Source: a virus. Taken from it: a stretch of 52,600 nt of DNA. The stretch is taken from positions 1-52,600 of IMG/VR virus record IMGVR_UViG_3300017783_000031; one strand, 5' to 3'. The translations under genes were made by a program, and so were the position numbers. Under the pieces are notes generated by a model. That model ran no database searches. It was not told the origin of the DNA and saw nothing but the letters and a program-made list of their open reading frames with translations. Shown piece after piece: positions 17,382 to 28,534 of the stretch (within the stretch, counting starts at the first letter, position 1; every line of letters starts with the position of its first letter).

Positions 17382-18275
17382 ATGGCTTTAGCACAATATA
17401 CACCGAAAGAATACTACAATAGTAAGGATCAAGGATATTATCAATTTGTTACAATAGATGATATAATAAGCAATTTTTTGGTTTCGTATGTTGGCGATGA
17501 TAAAATTATAAAGTCAGCAAAAAGAAATGAAATAGCATACCATGCTCAAAGAACACTGCAAGAGTTAAGTTATGATACTATAGACAATGTAAAATCTATA
17601 GAAGTTGAAATACCTCCTTCTATGTCGCTACCATTACCCCATGATTTTGTAAACTATGTTAGAATAACATGTTTAGATGAGGCCGGTATTGAAAGACCCT
17701 TGAAACCAAGCCAAACAACAACTGCTCCAACACCATATTTGCAAGACGACGATTATAATTATTTATATGACGACAAAGGCAATGTTTTAATAGGTAAAGA
17801 ATCAGAAGCAGCAAAAAGATTTAAAGGGCAAAATAATAATTCTTATAGTACAACAGACGCATCAGACATAACTTATTTAGAAGAGGGCTATGGCTATAAT
17901 GTTGATTTTGGAAAAAGATATGGAATTGATCCTGCTACTGCTAATAAAAATGACACATTTGTAATTGATCAGCCTAGAGGTGTTATATCATTTAGTAGTG
18001 GTGTTAAAAATAAAATAATTATTATTAAATATGTTTCCGACGGGTTGAATGTTGATGAAGACATGAAAATACATAAGTTTGCTGAGGAAGCAATGTATAA
18101 ATCAATTGCATTAAATATAATGTCGGCTAAATCAAATATACCCGAGTATCAAATAAATAGATTAAAAAAAGAAAGGAAAGCAGCTATGCGTTCGGCTAAA
18201 CTTAGATTAGCTAATATAAATATAGAAGATCTTACTCAAGTAATGAGAGGCAAATCAAAACAAATTAAACACTAA
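17382..18275 (+). CDS. Tail tubular/ring protein (adaptor)
   Basis: This 297-residue protein carries the motif IISNFLVSYVGDDKIIKSAK, then EIAYHAQRTLQELSYDT and a conserved MSLPLPHDFVNYVRITCLDE. It is typical of a widespread family of podovirus head-tail adaptor proteins (T7 gp11-like in role; ring protein in crAss-like phages). The C-terminus is basic and helical (RLKKERKAAMRSAKLRL). It shares one base with the next gene, the nozzle-like protein, and the pair would form the short tail. Confidence 0.75.
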   Translation: MALAQYTPKEYYNSKDQGYYQFVTIDDIISNFLVSYVGDDKIIKSAKRNEIAYHAQRTLQELSYDTIDNVKSIEVEIPPSMSLPLPHDFVNYVRITCLDEAGIERPLKPSQTTTAPTPYLQDDDYNYLYDDKGNVLIGKESEAAKRFKGQNNNSYSTTDASDITYLEEGYGYNVDFGKRYGIDPATANKNDTFVIDQPRGVISFSSGVKNKIIIIKYVSDGLNVDEDMKIHKFAEEAMYKSIALNIMSAKSNIPEYQINRLKKERKAAMRSAKLRLANINIEDLTQVMRGKSKQIKH

Positions 18276-21200
18276 TGGCGGAACTAAAGCACACCTTTAC
18301 GTCGGGTAGAATGAATAAAGACCTAGATGATAGACTTGTACCTAATGGCGAGTATACTGATGCTTTAAATATACAGATTTCTTCTTCTGAAGGTGACGAT
18401 GTTGGCTCAATAGAAAACACATTAGGTAATGAACTTTTGTCTGATTTGCAGTTACAAAACGCAAAAACACTAGGCAGTATATCTGACACTAAAAAAGATA
18501 AAATATACTGGATAGTTACTTCTGATTCTATAGACGCTATTTATGAGTTTGATGAAAAAACTAAAGAAATAAAACCTGTATTGTTAGATGAAAAAACAAA
18601 TCAAACAATAACAATAAATGATGTTTCTATATATTCAAATGTTGAAGGTGAATTATCCTTTTCATATAATGAATTAAAATTTAATAGTTTATTAGGTAAA
18701 AATCTAGAAAAAGCCACGCCTGATTCTCCACAAAAATATGGGTTAACACATAGCAATGTAGACATAGAGTGTTCAGAAATTGATTTAAAAATAACAGCGC
18801 CAAAAAACACAAGTGTTTTAAATAACAATAACGAAAGTATTGAATTTAAAAATATACCTTATAACGGAAAACATTTTGGAAATTTAGATGTAAACTTTAC
18901 TTACACTGATTCTGGTTTTTTAAATTTTTCTAAAAACAACTTAATAACAGGCATAAACATAATTGATGGACTTTTATTTTGGACAGATAATATAAATCAA
19001 CCTAGAAGAATAAATATATCTGAATTTAAAAACTACAAGCATATTGCTAATCAAACGCAAATATCATACAAGTATAAGGATTCAAATGGCACTGTTAATA
19101 TTGATTATAGACCAATAAATGAAGATGATATATCTGTAATTAAAAAAGCTCCTCTAAAAGCTCCTAATATAACTTTATTTGACACTGATATAACAGGTAA
19201 TACAACTATTACAGCACAAGTTAATTTTGTAGATAAAATAGCTGGGGATGAAATTGATATAACTGATTTTGGAGGTATACCTAATTGGGTAGAAGGCCAA
19301 TCTATTTTGTTTGTTACGGAAGATGCCGATTTATCTTTAGAATGTAGGGTGCAAAGCATCGATGCTACAAATAAAAGTATTAAAGTTATTATTTCTAATA
19401 TAGATTCAGATGAACCTGTTACTAAGAGTCATTTATTTACAGCTAATTTAGTAGAAGAAGATCCTATATATGAATTGGCTTTTGTAAGATTTGCGTATAG
19501 ATGGAAATATAAAAACGGAGAATATTCTGTTTTTTCCCCTTTTACTCAACCAGCTTTTTATCCAAACTTTAAAGTAAATAGAAACGGTTTTAAATACGAT
19601 GGTAAAGAGGCTTTTAACTATGGTATGGTAAACCAAGTTCGTAAGGTTTTATTAGAAGATTTTGACTTAGGATCAGATGAGGTAGAAGATATTGAGATAA
19701 TATTTAAAGAAACTAGAAATAATAATATATATATATTAACTACTAAAAAAAGATTAAATTTTGAAAACTCTTTTACAATAAGAAAAGAGCAAATTAAATC
19801 TTTAGTAGCTAACGATCAACTACTCAGACAATGGGATAATGTACCAAGAAAAGCAAAAGCACAAGAGGTTACTGCTAATAGAGTTATTTATGGTAATTAT
19901 ATACAAAATTATGATGTATTTGAAGACCCTGATTTTGATGTAAAACTAAATACCGCAAACGCAGAAAGAAGAATAAGCGCTAAGTCAAATCGCAATTACC
20001 AATTGGGTGTTGTTTATTCAGATGAATACAATAGACAAACACCTGTTTTTTCTAACGACACAGGTGTTATAACTATACCTAAATCTAAATCGTCCGAACA
20101 AAATAGAATATCTGCGTCTATAAAAACTCCACCACCGCCCTGGGCGACACACTATAGGTATTTTATAAAAGATACATCTGGTGAGTTCTATAATTTAGCA
20201 GCGGACCGGTTCTACAATGACGTTGAAAACGGTTTTATGTATATAAGTTTTCCTTCTTCAGAAAGAAACAAAGTTACAGAAGAACATTATTTGTTGTTAA
20301 AAAAGAATCATGGAGACAATAATCCTGTTGATTCTACTGAAAACAGATATAAAATAATAGATATATCTGCTGAGCCACCTGAATTTATAACTGCTAGAAA
20401 AAGACTTGTAAGATCATTAGGCAATATAGTATTTACTGATGACTATAAAGGCTCTGGCGGTGGAACTACAATAACAAATAAAGATGATGCTAGTAACGCC
20501 GCACCATTAAACGAAAGAGCAATTATACAGTTAAAACAGGCTAATGGTAGTCCTGATGGTGTAGAGTTAGAAGAAACTAAAGAAATAAAGCCTGGTAGAT
20601 ATATAAATTTTGAATATTTAGGTAAAGAATCAAAACCTTACAAAATAAAAAGACTATCACAGGATCCAGCCGGATCTAATGAAATAAAAATAGATTTTGA
20701 AGAGCCTTTTGGAGAAGATGTTGAAATAATATATAATAAAACAAGTGGTAATCTAGGAGATCAAAACACAAACCTAGGTGTTAGCATGAACATCTTAGAA
20801 GAGTTTATTGCTGCTGGTGATAAAGAATTTGATGGAAGATTTTTTGTTAAACTTAAATCTAATTCTACTTTAATAAACTCTATAATAACACAAGATATTG
20901 GGGGAGTAAGCTATCTAGTTAAATTTGATCTTAATCTAATAGGTATATATTCATCAAAAGATTCTAATGGTACAGGTAGATCTGGATCCAATAAGTGGAG
21001 AAATGTAAACAGAGGAAAAGATAGCGCAGCGACTAATCCAAGAAATGATTTTGTTGTTCATAAAGGTGGGACCGCAATACCTGGTAGTACTTATGAAACA
21101 GGTAAAAGACATGACGCTGGATCAATAGAGTATAATATTTCAGTTGAAGCTTCTACAAGACGTAGAAATTCTGAAGTTGAAAAATTACAAAAATTAGCTA

Positions 21201-24200
21201 AAGTTGGTAATTTTGTAAGATTTGTAAATCCTGATGGTACTCCACATCACGATAAAATATATGAAATAGGTCAAACTTTAAGAACCACTCATGAAACAAA
21301 GCATGGAGGTAATTATTTTACAAAATTTAGAACCTATGTAGAATTACATTTTAGATTCGTAGACGAAGACGGAAATTTTCAACCATTATTAAAAGATATA
21401 GTAACAAGAGGTGATGATACTTGGATGAATGAACCAAGGATGGAGATACTAGAAGAGAGGGTAGAAGAAAATCTAGTAGTAAAAGAGCCGGCTATATTTG
21501 AGACGGAGCCTTTAGAAAGTAAAACAGAATTAAATATATATTTTGAGGCTTCTGATATACTTCCAATAAGTATACACGGTGATAATTACAACTTAAACTG
21601 GTATAATTGTATTTCCTTTGGTAATGGTGTTGAGTCTAATAGAATAAGAGATGATTATAATGCTGTGTTTATAGACAATGGTGTTAAAGCTTCAACTGTT
21701 TTAGATGAACCATTTAAAGAAGAACACAAATTCAACTCGTTAATATGGTCGGGTATAGTAAACTCAAGATCAGGCGTTAATAGATCTAATGAGTTTAATA
21801 TGGCAAATCCTATAACAAAGGATTTTTTACCATCATATGGGAGCATACAAAAACTACACGGATGGGATGATTCTATGGTTATTATTTGTGAAGATAAAAC
21901 ATTAAGGGTTTTAGCAAATAAATCAGCTCTTTACAATGCTAATGGGTCTTCTAATTTAATATCTGATAGTAGAGTTATAGGAGATCCTATAGAATACAAC
22001 GGGGAATATGGCATTGGAACATATCCAGAGTCTTTTGCTTCGCATGGATTTAGATGCTATTTTGCTGATAAAACTAGAGGTGTTATTATTAGACTATCAA
22101 AAGATGGGTTAACTCCAATATCAAAAAACTACATGAATAGTTTTTTCCGTCAAAGATTATTTGCCGCAAATACTTTTTACGGAAGCTATGATGCAAGAAA
22201 AAAATTATATAATATTTCTTTTGACGGATTAGATACGGTTTGTTTTTCTGAAGACGTAAACGGCTGGGTAACAAGAGCATCATTTATACCTGAAAATGCT
22301 TTATATTTAAACAACATTTATTATACGTATAGAAATGGTGATTTATGGCAGCATGACAGCCCTAATGTAGTTAGAAATAACTATTATGGAGCACAATATA
22401 AATCTCATGTAGAATTTATAATAAATGATAACCCCTCTGTTATAAAAAAATACAAAACTTTAGGTTATGAGGGTACTGCCGGATGGATTGCTAAAAATAT
22501 AGTTACAGATCAAGTTACTGGAACAGAAGCAACTTTTACGCCTAAAGAAAATAAATTTTTTACTAATATAACACAAGAGGCTAAAAAAACAAATAATCTT
22601 GATCATAAAAACTTTTCAACACAAGGTATAGGTAGATCAATTAGAAAGCCAAACGAAGTAGATTATGATGATACTGTAGGGGCACAAGATCTTGATGATT
22701 TTAATGTAAAAATAAATGACGGACAGTCTTGGAGTAGTGATATAAAACAATCAATAGAAATAAAACAGGATGGCAGCATAGATGATATTCAAATAACATT
22801 ATTTCCTACAAGTGGTTATTTGATAGAAAAAGCACAATTTACAACACCAAATAGTTTAATAACTGTTGAAAATTCTACACCTAATGTTATTGTTACTGTA
22901 AAGGGAGATTATCTTGAATCTTTAAATCCGTCTGATAACGATACAAAATATATAACACTAGCAGGAAAATCTGTTTTACAACCAATAAAAGTAAGTGGTA
23001 GTTATAGTATACAAGGGCCTTTTGTAACAGATGATATAGGTAATGGAAATTATCAAATAACAGAAGATCCTAATACTGTTCAGCAGATAAATAAAAGAAT
23101 AATAAAACCTTTAAATGGTTATTATATTAATGTTGAAGATATAACTATAGATAATTCTTTAATTTCTATAAGCAAGAATAAACTTGGCAATGGAAATATA
23201 GAAGTTATAGAAACTATAACTATACCAAGAGCAAAATCTACAAACATAAACTACACTATAAGCGCAGTAGCTCATGAAATAATAATACCTGATAAAGTAA
23301 TATTTACTAAAAATTTAAACACTAGCGATGTTAACAACGATGGTGAAACAAGAACGTTAATATTAAATGGAGAAAAAAATTCAGAATATGAACTTGTTTT
23401 TTTAGAAGGCTCTAGTGTTATAAAATCGGTAAGTGGTAAAATTCCATCAAATACTTTAAAATCAAATGTAGATTTAATTTTTCCAGCTGGGGACACGGCA
23501 CAGACGTATACTGTTCAATTAAAGACAGTATCTGGTACTGTTTTTTCTAATACTTTTGGAGATGAAACTATTAATATTTATAGAAAAGTTAGGTATGTTA
23601 ATGATATAACATTTACTGTAGATGTTGGAAGTAATATTACAACAACTCAATCTTTAACAAATAGTCCTGTTATTGTTTCTGGTTATGTAGATGATATTGC
23701 TGATATTGATTTTACGTTTTCATATACATTAAATGGCACAGGTTACAGCCTTAGTAAAGTTCCTGTCATGGATGATGTAGTTTTTAGTACTAACAATACT
23801 GGAACAAAAATAATATTTAATACGTTTACTCTAACCACAGCAACAAATGATACTTTATTAATAAAAGGTAAATTAACATCTACTAGCTTTATTGATTCAG
23901 AATTTTTTGAATTAAACTTAAATAATCTATTAGATAAAAATGTAACAATAACTTTTGCTTATTCTAACACTATAGCGGGAGGTTCGGCTACATCAAATTA
24001 CACTGTAGCCGGATATAATGGTGCAAGTATACCTTATACAATAACAACAAAAGCAAATAAGCCACATACAAATATGATTGGCCGTTATTTTGAGTTGACC
24101 TCGGCTTCAGGTTATAAGAATAAAAAAACATTTACTAATATAATACCTTTTAAAATATACGACTCATCCAACAATGATGTTACAGCAACCTTTGCTTTTA

Positions 24201-26029
24201 ACGAAAAAGTTTCTTTTGGTCCGCGCCCATCTGTTAATAATAGTAAAATTGTTGTTGGTTTTAAAAATAAGACTTTTGTAGCTCCTTCAACAAATCAAAC
24301 ATATACAATTAGACCTTTAGAAGAAATTTTTGAAGCTAATACCGGCGTTGAAATAAGAGCTCTTATAGCTTTCGCAACACAATTAAAATCATCAGGTTTT
24401 ACTAAAATAAATGGATATTCAAGCGTTGCAGCTTACAATATGACAATTAATACTGTTTCTACAGGTCAAAATTTTGAAAGCGGATCAATAAACCAAAGAT
24501 CGTTAGATAATATAGACAGAGCATTAAGCGGAGAAGGAGTCACACAAAGATGGTTAGGTTCAAATGGCAATGAACAGTTTTTTAATGGTAATGGATTACA
24601 AGGTATAACTAATTCTTTTAGTGAAACAAGCTCTGGTAGGTACTGGATTACAGATGGATCAGCAGGAAATAAATTGATGCAGCATGTTATGAAAATGCCT
24701 GATTCATTGTTTTATTGGTGGGATCCAGATAATACTAGTACGTCAAAATATAATATAACAAACTTAGGTAGTTATTTTACAAAAGCAACTGCTGGTACTT
24801 ATACCGATATATTTGGAGATTCAAAACAAGTAACCAATACTTTTGAGGTTAGTGCAGACGGAAAAACACTCACAGTTAACATGCTAATCAATTTTAATAA
24901 CACTCCTGTTGGTAATACATATTATATACCTGAACTTTTAGTAACTGCTGTTAATGACCACCCTGGTTTTTTCAATAAATATCTTGCAAAAGTAGGTAAC
25001 TACGATCATTATAAAGACCCTTGTACTTTGGTTCATGATGATAATATTGATTTTGTTGAAGTTATTTCTAAAGATTTACCATTAAAAAAAGGTAGTCTTG
25101 TGTATTTAAGAACAAATGATGGAGATTTATTATATCTTGGCAATAGATTCCCTGCATATATAAAAGATAACCCAAATCTTTTATATAGTGATGAAAATAA
25201 ATTTCTTAATGCAGGTGCTAAATCTGTACCTAAAGGACATTATAATTTCATTCAAGGTGAAGCGCCTATAACTCTTGAAGATACAAATTGCTCAATAGTT
25301 AAATTTAATGATTTCCCTACTGTTAAAAAAACAGGTGAACTTGGATATATTAAATCTGTTACTTCTAATAATGGTGGTATTTATCAATATAAAGAAATTT
25401 ATTTAAAAAATACCGCTTATGCAAATAAAGAAATAACGATAAAAGGAACCTATTTTGACATGAGATATGCGAATTATAGTAATATTCCTAATAATAATGT
25501 TAGTAATAATGCTTTTAATAAAAATCTTATGATTGTAACATCCCCTTCATATCCAAAAGGAATCTATGCTCAAAAAGCAATTGAGCATGTTGAAACTTTT
25601 GGTTGGAAAATAACAGATCCTGCATTAAATACTTGGGAAGCTAAAGTCCAACTTGATTCAAAAGGTGAAGGCACATTGCAAATTGGTGTTCAAATATATT
25701 CAAATGTTAACGTAAATGGTTTAATAGTATATAGTGAACAAATAACAGGGCCTAATGGTGAAACATTAGCCTCTCATGGTGATGCTTATTATGATTTAAC
25801 AAGAATGAGAATAGGTTCATCAGCTAAAAAACCAGAACCAAAATACGAAATAGATTATTCTGTTAAGCAATTTGTATTTAAAGGCAATTATAAACCATAT
25901 ACTGATCATCCTGAAAATGCTGATTTTCCTTCTCTTTACAATATAGACAGTAATGGTACTATAGTTGAATCAGATCAATGGGTTAATTATTATACAGGAC
26001 AAATGTTTTTACCTACTAAAAATCAATAA
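18275..26029 (+). CDS. Very large tail nozzle/stabilisation-type structural protein
   Basis: This 2584-residue protein has an N-terminus (KHTFTSGRMNKDLDDRLVPN, then GEYTDALNIQISSSEGDDVG) that is a signature of tail 'stabilisation' or muzzle proteins of marine and crAss-like podoviruses. The first half has beta-propeller-like segments (GLLFWTDNINQPRRINISEF; WDDSMVIICEDKTLRVLANK) as in T7 gp12-type nozzles. The second half (from about residue 1450) is a long Thr/Ser/Asn/Ile-rich beta region that looks like added surface or fibre domains. It is much longer than a basic nozzle protein. It probably builds the tail tip that docks with the host and may hold adhesin domains at its end. Confidence 0.75.
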   Translation: MAELKHTFTSGRMNKDLDDRLVPNGEYTDALNIQISSSEGDDVGSIENTLGNELLSDLQLQNAKTLGSISDTKKDKIYWIVTSDSIDAIYEFDEKTKEIKPVLLDEKTNQTITINDVSIYSNVEGELSFSYNELKFNSLLGKNLEKATPDSPQKYGLTHSNVDIECSEIDLKITAPKNTSVLNNNNESIEFKNIPYNGKHFGNLDVNFTYTDSGFLNFSKNNLITGINIIDGLLFWTDNINQPRRINISEFKNYKHIANQTQISYKYKDSNGTVNIDYRPINEDDISVIKKAPLKAPNITLFDTDITGNTTITAQVNFVDKIAGDEIDITDFGGIPNWVEGQSILFVTEDADLSLECRVQSIDATNKSIKVIISNIDSDEPVTKSHLFTANLVEEDPIYELAFVRFAYRWKYKNGEYSVFSPFTQPAFYPNFKVNRNGFKYDGKEAFNYGMVNQVRKVLLEDFDLGSDEVEDIEIIFKETRNNNIYILTTKKRLNFENSFTIRKEQIKSLVANDQLLRQWDNVPRKAKAQEVTANRVIYGNYIQNYDVFEDPDFDVKLNTANAERRISAKSNRNYQLGVVYSDEYNRQTPVFSNDTGVITIPKSKSSEQNRISASIKTPPPPWATHYRYFIKDTSGEFYNLAADRFYNDVENGFMYISFPSSERNKVTEEHYLLLKKNHGDNNPVDSTENRYKIIDISAEPPEFITARKRLVRSLGNIVFTDDYKGSGGGTTITNKDDASNAAPLNERAIIQLKQANGSPDGVELEETKEIKPGRYINFEYLGKESKPYKIKRLSQDPAGSNEIKIDFEEPFGEDVEIIYNKTSGNLGDQNTNLGVSMNILEEFIAAGDKEFDGRFFVKLKSNSTLINSIITQDIGGVSYLVKFDLNLIGIYSSKDSNGTGRSGSNKWRNVNRGKDSAATNPRNDFVVHKGGTAIPGSTYETGKRHDAGSIEYNISVEASTRRRNSEVEKLQKLAKVGNFVRFVNPDGTPHHDKIYEIGQTLRTTHETKHGGNYFTKFRTYVELHFRFVDEDGNFQPLLKDIVTRGDDTWMNEPRMEILEERVEENLVVKEPAIFETEPLESKTELNIYFEASDILPISIHGDNYNLNWYNCISFGNGVESNRIRDDYNAVFIDNGVKASTVLDEPFKEEHKFNSLIWSGIVNSRSGVNRSNEFNMANPITKDFLPSYGSIQKLHGWDDSMVIICEDKTLRVLANKSALYNANGSSNLISDSRVIGDPIEYNGEYGIGTYPESFASHGFRCYFADKTRGVIIRLSKDGLTPISKNYMNSFFRQRLFAANTFYGSYDARKKLYNISFDGLDTVCFSEDVNGWVTRASFIPENALYLNNIYYTYRNGDLWQHDSPNVVRNNYYGAQYKSHVEFIINDNPSVIKKYKTLGYEGTAGWIAKNIVTDQVTGTEATFTPKENKFFTNITQEAKKTNNLDHKNFSTQGIGRSIRKPNEVDYDDTVGAQDLDDFNVKINDGQSWSSDIKQSIEIKQDGSIDDIQITLFPTSGYLIEKAQFTTPNSLITVENSTPNVIVTVKGDYLESLNPSDNDTKYITLAGKSVLQPIKVSGSYSIQGPFVTDDIGNGNYQITEDPNTVQQINKRIIKPLNGYYINVEDITIDNSLISISKNKLGNGNIEVIETITIPRAKSTNINYTISAVAHEIIIPDKVIFTKNLNTSDVNNDGETRTLILNGEKNSEYELVFLEGSSVIKSVSGKIPSNTLKSNVDLIFPAGDTAQTYTVQLKTVSGTVFSNTFGDETINIYRKVRYVNDITFTVDVGSNITTTQSLTNSPVIVSGYVDDIADIDFTFSYTLNGTGYSLSKVPVMDDVVFSTNNTGTKIIFNTFTLTTATNDTLLIKGKLTSTSFIDSEFFELNLNNLLDKNVTITFAYSNTIAGGSATSNYTVAGYNGASIPYTITTKANKPHTNMIGRYFELTSASGYKNKKTFTNIIPFKIYDSSNNDVTATFAFNEKVSFGPRPSVNNSKIVVGFKNKTFVAPSTNQTYTIRPLEEIFEANTGVEIRALIAFATQLKSSGFTKINGYSSVAAYNMTINTVSTGQNFESGSINQRSLDNIDRALSGEGVTQRWLGSNGNEQFFNGNGLQGITNSFSETSSGRYWITDGSAGNKLMQHVMKMPDSLFYWWDPDNTSTSKYNITNLGSYFTKATAGTYTDIFGDSKQVTNTFEVSADGKTLTVNMLINFNNTPVGNTYYIPELLVTAVNDHPGFFNKYLAKVGNYDHYKDPCTLVHDDNIDFVEVISKDLPLKKGSLVYLRTNDGDLLYLGNRFPAYIKDNPNLLYSDENKFLNAGAKSVPKGHYNFIQGEAPITLEDTNCSIVKFNDFPTVKKTGELGYIKSVTSNNGGIYQYKEIYLKNTAYANKEITIKGTYFDMRYANYSNIPNNNVSNNAFNKNLMIVTSPSYPKGIYAQKAIEHVETFGWKITDPALNTWEAKVQLDSKGEGTLQIGVQIYSNVNVNGLIVYSEQITGPNGETLASHGDAYYDLTRMRIGSSAKKPEPKYEIDYSVKQFVFKGNYKPYTDHPENADFPSLYNIDSNGTIVESDQWVNYYTGQMFLPTKNQ

Positions 26030-26031
26030 AA

Positions 26032-26355
26032 ATGGCTAACTTAACTGTAAATTTTGGTGAAGCATTAAATACTTCTTTACAAAAAGGAGATATTATATAT
26101 TTTTTAAAAAATGATAATTTAACAGAATTAGGTGAGTGTGTTTCCGTTGCTTCTGATAGATTAAGTTTTATAGTAGATGTACCACCGCAGGCACAAAGAC
26201 CTGTTATAGGTGATTACTTTATGTTTGCAAAAAACAATGTAATAAATAGTAGTGGACTTATTGGCTATCAAGCCACTATAAAAATGGAAAATGATAGCAC
26301 AGATTTTTGTGAATTATACGCTGTAAACAGCGAAACAATGTTTAGTAGTAATTAA
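26032..26355 (+). CDS. Small conserved virion-module protein
   Basis: This 107-residue, beta-rich protein (NFGEALNTSLQKGDIIYFLK; VGDYFMFAKNN-like segment) lies two bases after the nozzle gene. I recognise it as a frequent neighbour of the large tail gene in this phage group, but no function is known. Position suggests a small tail or core component. Confidence 0.6.
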   Translation: MANLTVNFGEALNTSLQKGDIIYFLKNDNLTELGECVSVASDRLSFIVDVPPQAQRPVIGDYFMFAKNNVINSSGLIGYQATIKMENDSTDFCELYAVNSETMFSSN

Positions 26356-26357
26356 TT

Positions 26358-27059
26358 ATGGAAGAAAGAAACACACCTTTAAAATATGTTGCTCAAGCAG
26401 GTACATCTCCTTTAAAAAAAGGCGGTTTTGGCGCTGCAGTAAAGGGAGCAGCTAAAGACGATCCTGGAGCATTTGGACAAATTGCTGGTGGGCTAGCGGG
26501 TATTGCTGGTGGTCTTATAGGCGGGCGTGCCCGTAGAAGAGAACAAAGAGCAGCAAGAGCAGAATTAGCAGAAAAAAGATCCGCGTATGAATCATTTGAA
26601 TTTAAAGATTCTTCAGCTAACTTAACTAATACATTTGAAGATTTAACTGTAAATCAACAACAAGCGCAGTTTGCGTCTCAGCAGCAGCAACAAGGATTAG
26701 CTAGTACATTATCAGGTTTATCTGGAGCTGCCGGTGGCGGTGGAATTGCCGCTTTAGCACAAACATTAGCGCAACAACAATCAACTAATTTGCAGTCCGC
26801 ATCAGCAAGTATTGGGCAACAAGAGGCTGCTAATCAAATGGCGAGAGCACAAGGGCAGGCAAATTTAGAAACTCAAAGAGCTGCCGGTCAACAAGCAAAA
26901 GAAGCAAAAGAATTTGGTAGAACAGAAACATTATTTGGTATGGCTCAACAACGTAAAGCTGCTGCTGATGAAGCAAGAAAAGCTGCAACTCAAGGCTTAG
27001 TCGGCGGTATAGCTAACGTAGCTGTAGGAGCTGGTCGAATAGCTGCTGGGGCAGGTTAA
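26358..27059 (+). CDS. Ala/Gln/Gly-rich internal virion (ejection) protein
   Basis: The 233-residue protein has a glycine-zipper hydrophobic segment (FGQIAGGLAGIAGGLIGGRA, about residues 34-53) followed by a basic cluster (RARRREQRAARAELAEKR) and then a long, low-complexity Gln/Ala/Ser helix region. A second small-residue hydrophobic run is at the C-terminus (GLVGGIANVAVGAGRIAAGA). Size, membrane-active segment and location before two larger core genes fit a T7 gp14-like ejection protein that enters the outer membrane during infection. Function is inferred from these features. Confidence 0.65.
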   Translation: MEERNTPLKYVAQAGTSPLKKGGFGAAVKGAAKDDPGAFGQIAGGLAGIAGGLIGGRARRREQRAARAELAEKRSAYESFEFKDSSANLTNTFEDLTVNQQQAQFASQQQQQGLASTLSGLSGAAGGGGIAALAQTLAQQQSTNLQSASASIGQQEAANQMARAQGQANLETQRAAGQQAKEAKEFGRTETLFGMAQQRKAAADEARKAATQGLVGGIANVAVGAGRIAAGAG

Positions 27060-27070
27060 AATAATATATT

Positions 27071-28522
27071 ATGGCAAATCAACAATTAATTAGAGGTGCG
27101 CGCATGGCAGCAAATAAATTTACCGACGTCGGAGACGTTGTTGGTGAAGCTGTAATGCGAGGTGAGAGAGCTATACTTAGACGTCGCGCTGTAGAAAATA
27201 GACGACAAGAATTACAAGCTCAAGCTATTGCGCAATTACCCATGCTTGATGAATCACAAGTTCCGGAGCAAATGCGTGAATATGCAGTAACTGAAGCTAT
27301 GAATATTCGTAATGAAGCTATTGCTGCTATTCAAGATAAAAATATAACCCCTGTTGAAAGACAATTAGCTATTAGTAAAGCTATGGGTAAGGTTAATAAA
27401 ATAGCAACACAAGCTGGTGACTTTAAACAATGGATAGCTAACCTAGCTGAAATGAGCCAAGATGATCTAAGTAAATTAAACAGCCCTGAGCTAATGTCAA
27501 AAGTTGACGATATATATAAAGGCAATTATACTGTACAAGATGGCCAATTTATATTTAATGATGGCGAAGTGAAAGATTTTGGCACTTTAGTTAATACAAG
27601 ACCTATATCAAGAAGATCAGACTCATATTTACAGCAATTGCAAACTGTAGGTAATGAATATGAAAAATATGGATTACAAGGATGGGACGAAGCGTCGTTT
27701 AATAATAAAATTGAAAATGAAGTAAAGAATATAAAATATTCTGATGCTGACTTAGCAAGTATATTAGTAGACGAAATGGGAGATGAACTTCCTGAAGGTA
27801 TGTTACAAAAAATTAAAGATGATTTTGAAGACAACGGGGTGCTAGATAGCGAGGAAGAATCTGTATCAAGAGAACAACTTGTTACATTAGTTTCTGATAG
27901 ATATAAGTCTGCAGCTAAAGAAGCTTTTGATAGATCTAAAAAATTATATGATGAAAAAGTTTCCGCTAAAGCCGCTGCTGATGCAGCTAAAGATAGAGCT
28001 GATTCTGGAATGACAGCTTCATTAAAACAAGAAATACAATTGTTTGGACCAACTGTAATGCCGTATAGCAAATTTAGCGAGACTATATCTAATATTACAG
28101 ATATACAAGGCCCTCCACAAAATGTTGGGGTTGATGCTCCAACTACAATACCTGTAAGTGATGAAATGAAATCACAAACCATAGTTGGTCAGCTTCGTTC
28201 AATAAATAAACAAAGTCAAGGTGATTATGTAACCAGAGAAGAACAATTAAAAATATTTATAGAAAATGCTAAGGCTTCAGAAAGCTTAAAAGATTTATCT
28301 TCTGATCAACTTACAGATATGTTTAATACTGTGAATGGAGATGCTTTGGCTTTTTATAAAGGTCAACCATTACAAATTAATTATAATAATCCTGATGACA
28401 TTTATGATTTAATACTTAAAAATACACCAGGTTTAAGCCCAGAGGGGCAAAAGTACTTCTTTAATAAATATATGGCCGATAAATACGCTAATGTTGATAC
28501 TTCCGGAATGCCGGGAACTTAA
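27071..28522 (+). CDS. Internal virion protein, helical
   Basis: This 483-residue protein is mainly helical and charged, with an N-terminal basic segment (RGERAILRRRAVENRRQELQ) and Ala/Asp/Lys-rich helices near residues 280-330 (SAKAAADAAKDRADSGM). It lies between the glycine-zipper protein and the giant metallopeptidase-like protein, the position of T7 gp15-like core proteins. No catalytic motif is seen. The start ATG is preceded by an A/T leader. Confidence 0.6.
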   Translation: MANQQLIRGARMAANKFTDVGDVVGEAVMRGERAILRRRAVENRRQELQAQAIAQLPMLDESQVPEQMREYAVTEAMNIRNEAIAAIQDKNITPVERQLAISKAMGKVNKIATQAGDFKQWIANLAEMSQDDLSKLNSPELMSKVDDIYKGNYTVQDGQFIFNDGEVKDFGTLVNTRPISRRSDSYLQQLQTVGNEYEKYGLQGWDEASFNNKIENEVKNIKYSDADLASILVDEMGDELPEGMLQKIKDDFEDNGVLDSEEESVSREQLVTLVSDRYKSAAKEAFDRSKKLYDEKVSAKAAADAAKDRADSGMTASLKQEIQLFGPTVMPYSKFSETISNITDIQGPPQNVGVDAPTTIPVSDEMKSQTIVGQLRSINKQSQGDYVTREEQLKIFIENAKASESLKDLSSDQLTDMFNTVNGDALAFYKGQPLQINYNNPDDIYDLILKNTPGLSPEGQKYFFNKYMADKYANVDTSGMPGT

Positions 28523-28534
28523 AAATAATATAAT

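Noticed and set aside
27526-28182. Long open frame on the - strand inside the 483-residue core gene
   Set aside because: It is Ser/Leu-rich antisense shadow sequence opposite a well-supported gene, with no domain and no operon context.
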